Source of the DNA: Beijerinckiaceae bacterium
GTDB taxonomy: Bacteria; Pseudomonadota; Alphaproteobacteria; Rhizobiales; Beijerinckiaceae
Assembly (NCBI GenBank): GCA_027533425.1
Contig: JAPZUD010000002.1
Coordinates: forward strand, 62,001 to 126,000
DNA: 64,000 nt
Direction of reading: 5' to 3'
The notes under the pieces were generated by a model. That model had not been told where the DNA came from. It did not search any database and was given only the letters and a program-made list of their open reading frames with translations. The position numbers were made by a program, and so were the translations under genes. This document shows positions 63,064 to 64,000 of the stretch, one piece after another; the stretch's first letter is position 1, and each line of letters begins with the position of its first letter.

Positions 63064-64000
63064 GAGCCGGCAGCCCCCTCGGTCTGGAATTCCGGCTGTC
63101 TCAGGATCGCTCTTGCGGAAGGCTCGGCCAACGCGATCAGCCGAGGGCCGATGCCGCTGATAATCCGCCGCCGGGTTGCCGGCTGGACGATACTCATGGC
63201 CAGCCGCACGATGGCGTCGCGATCGAGCCCGGCCTCGGCATAGAGCCGGGCCTGCGTGTCGTGATCCTGGAAGCGGTCCGGCAGATGCATGGAACGCAGT
63301 TTCAGCCCATTATCGAGCCAGCCGTTATGGACGAGATATTCCATGACGAGCGCGCCGAAGCCGCCGGTGGAACCATCCTCGACAAGGATCAGTGCCTCGT
63401 GATGGCCGGCGAGCTGTTCCACCAGAGCCCGGTCAAACGGCTTGGCGAAGCGCGCATCGGCGAGAGTCGTGGAAATGCCGAGTTCATCGAGGCGTTCGGC
63501 CGCAATCCGGCATTCCTGCAGGCGGGTGCCATAGGAGAGGATGGCCAGGCGGCTGCCTTCGCGCAGGACTCGTCCCTTGCCGATCGGCAGCGGGATGCCG
63601 GTTTCGGGCAGGGCCACGCCGGTCCCGTCCGCGCGGGGATAGCGGAAGGCAATCGGCCCGGCATCATGGGCGGCGGCCGTCGCGACCATATGAACAAGCT
63701 CGGCCTCGTCGCCCGGCGCCATCAGCACCATGTTCGGCAGGCAGGCCATGTAGGCGATATCAAAGGCGCCGGCATGGGTGGGCCCGTCCGCGCCGACAAG
63801 ACCGGCCCGGTCCAGCGCGAAGCGGACCGGCAGGTTCTGCAGCGCCACATCATGCATGATCTGGTCATAGGCGCGCTGCAGGAAGGTGGAATAGATCGCG
63901 CAGAAGGGCTTCATGCCGTCGCAGGCGAGGCCGGCGGCGAAGGTCACGGCGTGCTGCTCGGCAATGCCGACATCGAAGAAGCGCTGCGGGAAGCGTTTCT
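63060..64000 (-). CDS. dxs: 1-deoxy-D-xylulose-5-phosphate synthase, C-terminal part
   Basis: About 313 residues are visible and the gene continues beyond base 64000; the N-terminal TPP-binding part is outside. Visible: [20 protein letters not shown] (catalytic Glu region), [20 protein letters not shown], and [20 protein letters not shown] (DRAGxVGxDGxTHxG motif), then the C-terminal transketolase-type domain. The enzyme makes DXP, the first MEP-pathway metabolite and usual control point. It leads or continues the operon dxs-ispH-bchI. Confidence 0.97.
   Translation of the reverse strand, partial: KRFPQRFFDVGIAEQHAVTFAAGLACDGMKPFCAIYSTFLQRAYDQIMHDVALQNLPVRFALDRAGLVGADGPTHAGAFDIAYMACLPNMVLMAPGDEAELVHMVATAAAHDAGPIAFRYPRADGTGVALPETGIPLPIGKGRVLREGSRLAILSYGTRLQECRIAAERLDELGISTTLADARFAKPFDRALVEQLAGHHEALILVEDGSTGGFGALVMEYLVHNGWLDNGLKLRSMHLPDRFQDHDTQARLYAEAGLDRDAIVRLAMSIVQPATRRRIISGIGPRLIALAEPSARAILRQPEFQTEGAAGS

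Noticed and set aside
1-64000. CRISPR arrays, rRNA genes, insertion sequences, prophage or attachment sites
   Set aside because: No regularly spaced repeats, transposase or integrase genes, or rRNA-like stretches were recognised on either strand.

Overview
The window comes from a GC-rich purple photosynthetic alphaproteobacterium. It carries type-II reaction-centre genes (pufL, pufM), LH1 genes (pufB, pufA), bacteriochlorophyll genes (bchC, X, Y, Z, I, D, O) and carotenoid genes (crtE, F, D, C, B), plus Aap amino-acid transport genes, a TRAP transporter and a ChrR-like cupin typical of this class. I cannot fix the genus from sequence alone. The gene order resembles the Rhodobacter photosynthesis cluster, but crtA, crtI, pufX and pufC are not where they would be expected.

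Layout. 1-2.5 kb: the 3' end of a cyclopropane-fatty-acyl-phospholipid synthase gene, a short-chain dehydrogenase and an orphan ChrR-like protein, a set resembling singlet-oxygen (RpoE/ChrR) regulons. 2.7-4.4 kb: an alanyl-tRNA editing protein and a sulfurtransferase. 4.4-8.8 kb: the aapJQMP general L-amino-acid ABC transporter. 9.2-13.9 kb: a PLP-dependent C-S lyase, an FMN-binding oxidase-like protein, and a three-gene set (glycosyltransferase, LpxB-N-like membrane protein, ArnT-like transferase) suggesting lipid A or polyprenyl-phosphate glycosylation. 14.2-19.1 kb: tRNA-Arg(TCT), tRNA-Pro(TGG) and housekeeping genes (NDUFS4-like subunit, DUF192, double cold-shock protein, sirtuin, KDPG aldolase, glyoxalase I, lipoprotein).

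19.3-28.5 kb is a catabolic cluster: a fused 5-oxoprolinase/hydantoinase, a D-glutamate-cyclase-family (DUF1445) protein, a TRAP transporter, a MarR regulator and an Asp/Glu/hydantoin racemase. 28.7-37.9 kb holds a dipeptide-type ABC transporter with two tandem binding proteins, an amidase and a GntR regulator. 38.0-44.3 kb holds a split allophanate hydrolase, a nitrate/sulfonate-type ABC importer, a polysaccharide-deacetylase-like protein and an alpha/beta hydrolase. Together these read as an accessory nitrogen-scavenging region bordering the photosynthesis genes.

44.3-64 kb is the photosynthesis gene cluster. crtE-crtF and bchCXYZ-pufQBALM run on the minus strand. crtD and crtC run on the plus strand and overlap. 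dxs-ispH-bchI-bchD-bchO-(small ORF)-crtB-(small ORF) forms a minus-strand run in which most genes overlap or are very closely spaced, so isoprenoid precursor supply is physically joined to Mg-chelatase and phytoene synthase. Three perfect PpsR/CrtJ palindromes (TGT-N12-ACA) are present: two spaced by 8 bp before bchC and one between crtE and crtD. Strong RNA hairpins lie after pufA, between bchZ and pufQ, and after pufM.
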